Below the pieces are notes generated by a model, which ran no database searches, was not told the DNA's origin, and saw nothing but the letters and a program-made list of their open reading frames with translations. DNA of 64,000 nucleotides, taken from contig JAHYJC010000025.1 of NCBI GenBank assembly GCA_019429275.1, positions 1-64,000 of the forward strand. Reading direction: 5' to 3'. Positions 61,681-64,000 of this stretch are shown here, in pieces. This DNA is from Lentimicrobium sp. (lineage in GTDB: Bacteria > Bacteroidota > Bacteroidia > Bacteroidales > Lentimicrobiaceae). Each line of letters starts with the position of its first letter. Position 1 is the stretch's first letter. The position numbers were made by a program, and so were the translations under genes.

Positions 61681-63231
61681 CTATTTGCGGCTTCCGCCAA
61701 AAATTGATCCCAGAATGCCTCTTACAAGTGTTCGGCCCAGTTCGTTTCCCAGGGTACGCGAGGCATTGCGGCCAACCTGTTTTGTTAATTCGGTAAATAT
61801 ATCGGGATTAGCTCTTTTTTTGGCTCTTTCGGCTCTCTCTTTTGCAGCTTCGGCTCGGGCAAGCGCAGCTTCTTCCTTTGATTTCTGAAGTTTTTCTTTA
61901 GCTTCTAAAGCGATCTGTTCTTCTTCAGCTTTTTTTCGCGCTGTTTCATCCATTCTTTCTTTCAATATTTCGAAAGCAGAAACTCTGTCAAGTACCTTTT
62001 CATAAACTCCGTAAACCAATGATTTTTTAATGATAAGGTTTCTTTCTTCAACAGAAATTGGCCCAATTTGTGAACAAGGAGGTAATATAAATGCACGTTC
62101 AACCATCATAGGTATGCCTTTTATATCAAGAAATGAAACCAGTGCCTCTCCTACTCCCAGTTCTGTAATGGTTTTTTCAACATCAAGTGCAGGATTGGAT
62201 CTAAAAGTGGTTGCAGCAGCCCGCACAGCTTTCTGATCGCGCGGAGTATAAGCCCTGAGCGCATGTTGAATTCTGTTTCCAAGCTGGCCAAGCACAGAAT
62301 CAGGTATATCCAGTGGATTTTGTGAAATAAAATAGACTCCAACACCTTTTGAACGAATCAGTCGAACAACCTGTTCAATTTTATCCATCAGTATTTTTGG
62401 AGCTTGACTAAAAAGCAAATGTGCTTCATCGAAGAAGAATACCAGTTTTGGTTTTTCAGGATCGCCGGTTTCGGGCAATTCCTCGAAAAGTTCAGAAAGC
62501 AACCATAGCAAAAAGGTTGAATAAATTCTTGGTGATTGCATCAGTTTATCGGCTGCCAATATATTCAAAATCCCCAGGCCATGGGCATCGGTTTGTATCA
62601 GATCGTGAATATCAAAAGCCGGTTCACCAAAAAAATGTTCCGCACCCTGTTGCTCAAGCACCATAAGACTTCGCTGAATGGCACCAATGCTTGCTGCAGA
62701 GATGTTTCCATAGGAAACGGTAAATTCATTCCGGTTGTTGCCGATAAATTCCAGAAGCGATGTCAAATCTTTCAGGTCGAGCAATAACAACCCTGATTCA
62801 TCGGCAATTTTAAATGCCAGGTTCAGCACCCCTTCCTGCGTGTCATTGAGGTTCAGCAGCCTTGAAAGTAGTAATGGTCCCATTTCGCTGATGGTGGTGC
62901 GCATGGGATGCCCTTTTTCGCCAAAAACATCCCAGAAACAGACAGGGAAACCCCTGTTTTCATATCCTTCCAATCCCAGTTTCTGAATGCGCTCAACAAT
63001 CTTTGTGCCCGGTGTTCCGGTTTTGCTGACACCCGAAAGATCACCTTTTATATCGGTCATAAATACCGGCACACCCTGTAAACAGAAAGATTCGGCCAAT
63101 ACCTGAAGGCTAACTGTTTTTCCTGTGCCTGTGGCCCCGGTAATCAATCCATGCCGGTTTGCCATTCGCGGCGTAATGTGTAATTCAATTCCTGATTTTG
63201 CAATGAGTGTTTCTGCGCCCTTGTATGCCAT
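61681..63231 (-). CDS. HerA-like helicase-domain ATPase (DUF853)
   Basis: From the ATG at 63231 the protein has about 516 residues. It is an FtsK/HerA-like ATPase: Walker [22 protein letters not shown], the Walker [13 protein letters not shown], and a sensor region with [20 protein letters not shown] and [20 protein letters not shown], all typical of DUF853. The C-terminal about 100 residues are an Ala/Lys/Glu-rich coiled coil followed by a Gly/Arg end ([19 protein letters not shown]). The frame extends to 63255, but nothing suggests use. HerA proteins process DNA ends; for DUF853 the role is not settled. It is next to no NurA gene. Confidence 0.88.
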   Translation of the reverse strand: MAYKGAETLIAKSGIELHITPRMANRHGLITGATGTGKTVSLQVLAESFCLQGVPVFMTDIKGDLSGVSKTGTPGTKIVERIQKLGLEGYENRGFPVCFWDVFGEKGHPMRTTISEMGPLLLSRLLNLNDTQEGVLNLAFKIADESGLLLLDLKDLTSLLEFIGNNRNEFTVSYGNISAASIGAIQRSLMVLEQQGAEHFFGEPAFDIHDLIQTDAHGLGILNILAADKLMQSPRIYSTFLLWLLSELFEELPETGDPEKPKLVFFFDEAHLLFSQAPKILMDKIEQVVRLIRSKGVGVYFISQNPLDIPDSVLGQLGNRIQHALRAYTPRDQKAVRAAATTFRSNPALDVEKTITELGVGEALVSFLDIKGIPMMVERAFILPPCSQIGPISVEERNLIIKKSLVYGVYEKVLDRVSAFEILKERMDETARKKAEEEQIALEAKEKLQKSKEEAALARAEAAKERAERAKKRANPDIFTELTKQVGRNASRTLGNELGRTLVRGILGSIFGGSRK

Positions 63232-63430
63232 GTTTTCAGAGTTTTGTTTGAGCAAATTTATAAAATTGCCTGATCATTATAGTCCATAAAATCAATTAAT
63301 CACAATTCAAGTTTAATAATTTATAAAAATCACAGTATGTAAATATAATGATCTCATTTAATCAAGATTGAATTTAATAAAGGAACTTTTTCCGGTTTGA
63401 CATATTTCAGTATTTTTGAGCTCTAATTTT

Positions 63431-64000
63431 ATGGTTATGACTGAATTTTCGGAAAATAAAAAAATAAAGAGGAATCTTTATAAAATAATTTTCGAGGCCG
63501 ATACACCTAAAGGTAAACTTTTTGATGTTGTACTGATTTGGTCAATTATTTTCAGTGTGGCTTTGGTTATAATTGAAAGTGTTCATGAATACAGTGACAA
63601 ATATCAGATAATTTTTACGGCTGGTGAATGGATTTTCACCATACTTTTTTCTATTGAGTACATCCTTCGCATATATGTAGTCAGGCGGAAGAAAGTCTAC
63701 ATTTTCAGTTTATTCGGCATTGTTGACCTACTGGCAGTTTTGCCAACATATATCAGTCTGATTTTCCCTGGCACTCAGTATTTGATGGTCATCCGCATCA
63801 TTAGGCTGATGCGTGTTTTCAGAATTTTTAAACTAACGGCTTTTCTTGCCGAGGCAAATATTCTGACGAAAGCCCTCAGAGCCAGCAGTCGTAAAATTTT
63901 AGTATTTTTATCCTCCATTGCAGTCTTGGTGGTGGTAATAGGTGCTGCAATGTATGTGATTGAAGGTCCTGAATACGGATTTAAAGATATTCCCACAAGC
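63431..64000 (+). CDS. Voltage-gated ion channel (ion transporter family), truncated by window end
   Basis: From the ATG at 63431 an open frame of 190 codons runs to the last base of the window. It has the S1-S5 layout of a six-helix channel: VVLIWSIIFSVALVIIE (S1), AGEWIFTILFSIEYILRIY (S2), LFGIVDLLAVLPTYISLIF (S3), and a charged S4 with MVIRIIRLMRVFRIFKL, then FLSSIAVLVVVIGAAMYVIE (S5). It stops at PTS, just before the pore helix and selectivity filter, so the ion cannot be read; a K+ channel is most likely. The basic N terminus is cytoplasmic. It diverges from the HerA-like gene. Confidence 0.9.
   Translation, partial: MVMTEFSENKKIKRNLYKIIFEADTPKGKLFDVVLIWSIIFSVALVIIESVHEYSDKYQIIFTAGEWIFTILFSIEYILRIYVVRRKKVYIFSLFGIVDLLAVLPTYISLIFPGTQYLMVIRIIRLMRVFRIFKLTAFLAEANILTKALRASSRKILVFLSSIAVLVVVIGAAMYVIEGPEYGFKDIPTS

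Noticed and set aside
1-64000. Whole-window scan for tRNA, rRNA and complete insertion sequences
   Set aside because: Read by eye, no cloverleaf, rRNA segment or transposase with inverted ends was found; a tRNA search program could still find a missed one.

Overview
This 64 kb window is a housekeeping-rich chromosomal segment of a Bacteroidota bacterium, most likely Bacteroidales-like; I infer the order and cannot prove it. The evidence is promoters of the TTTG / TAnnTTTG type, almost no Shine-Dalgarno sequences, AT-rich DNA, and lineage-typical families: GldI-like FKBP lipoproteins, DUF4835, DUF2851, DUF1573, the Rpb6/omega-like RNA polymerase subunit, a Bacteroidales-type 6S RNA, an alpha-beta fused 2-oxoacid dehydrogenase E1, and a serine palmitoyltransferase that implies sphingolipid synthesis.

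Layout. 1-1383: 3' part of a group II intron (reverse transcriptase/maturase ORF, domains V and VI). 1384-2849: a very AT-rich spacer with repeated TACA-NN-TGTA palindromes leading to an XRE-type regulator. 2852-6335: ndk, an NrnA-like DHH phosphoesterase and two FKBP lipoproteins. 6469-11726: a DUF3298 secreted protein, YggS, a frameshifted small membrane gene, a YdeI-like protein, a methyltransferase and a tandem adenylate kinase. 11885-14306: RNase Y, 6S RNA, ZapA and a ZapB-like coiled coil. 14451-24729: DUF2851, ADP-forming acyl-CoA synthetase, DUF1295, a FakA-FakB-like fusion, a lipoprotein, DUF1573, an aminotransferase and a NamZ-like lipoprotein. 24801-37916: LolC/E-like permease, CBM48 protein, APS reductase, Mpl, ClpC, GyrA, a TPR protein and a glycogen branching enzyme. 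38045-39837: a small acidic protein, a pseudogene with two in-frame stops, an unidentified structured RNA gene of about 0.3 kb and a short repeat cluster. 39838-47512: RelA-like synthetase, FloA/NfeD, M48 protease, ClpS and the E1 fusion. 47594-51272: acyl-CoA dehydrogenase with EtfA/EtfB. 51483-57887: TonB-C protein, FabI and the recN-DUF4835-coaBC-omega-bamD run. 58033-64000: photolyase, serine palmitoyltransferase, class IV aminotransferase, HerA-like ATPase and a truncated ion channel.

The genes join into several themes: envelope building (BamD, LolC/E-like, Mpl, NamZ, FKBPs, SPT, FabI), protein quality control (ClpC, ClpS, M48, FloA/NfeD), stringent response and RNA control (RelA, RNase Y, 6S RNA, NrnA), and fatty-acid/acyl-CoA chemistry (FakAB, ACD, acyl-CoA dehydrogenase/ETF, FabI). 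I found no tRNA, rRNA, CRISPR array or complete insertion sequence. The best candidates for something undescribed are the structured RNA at 39123-39431, the operator array at 1708-1880, and the adenylate kinase with a decayed second domain.
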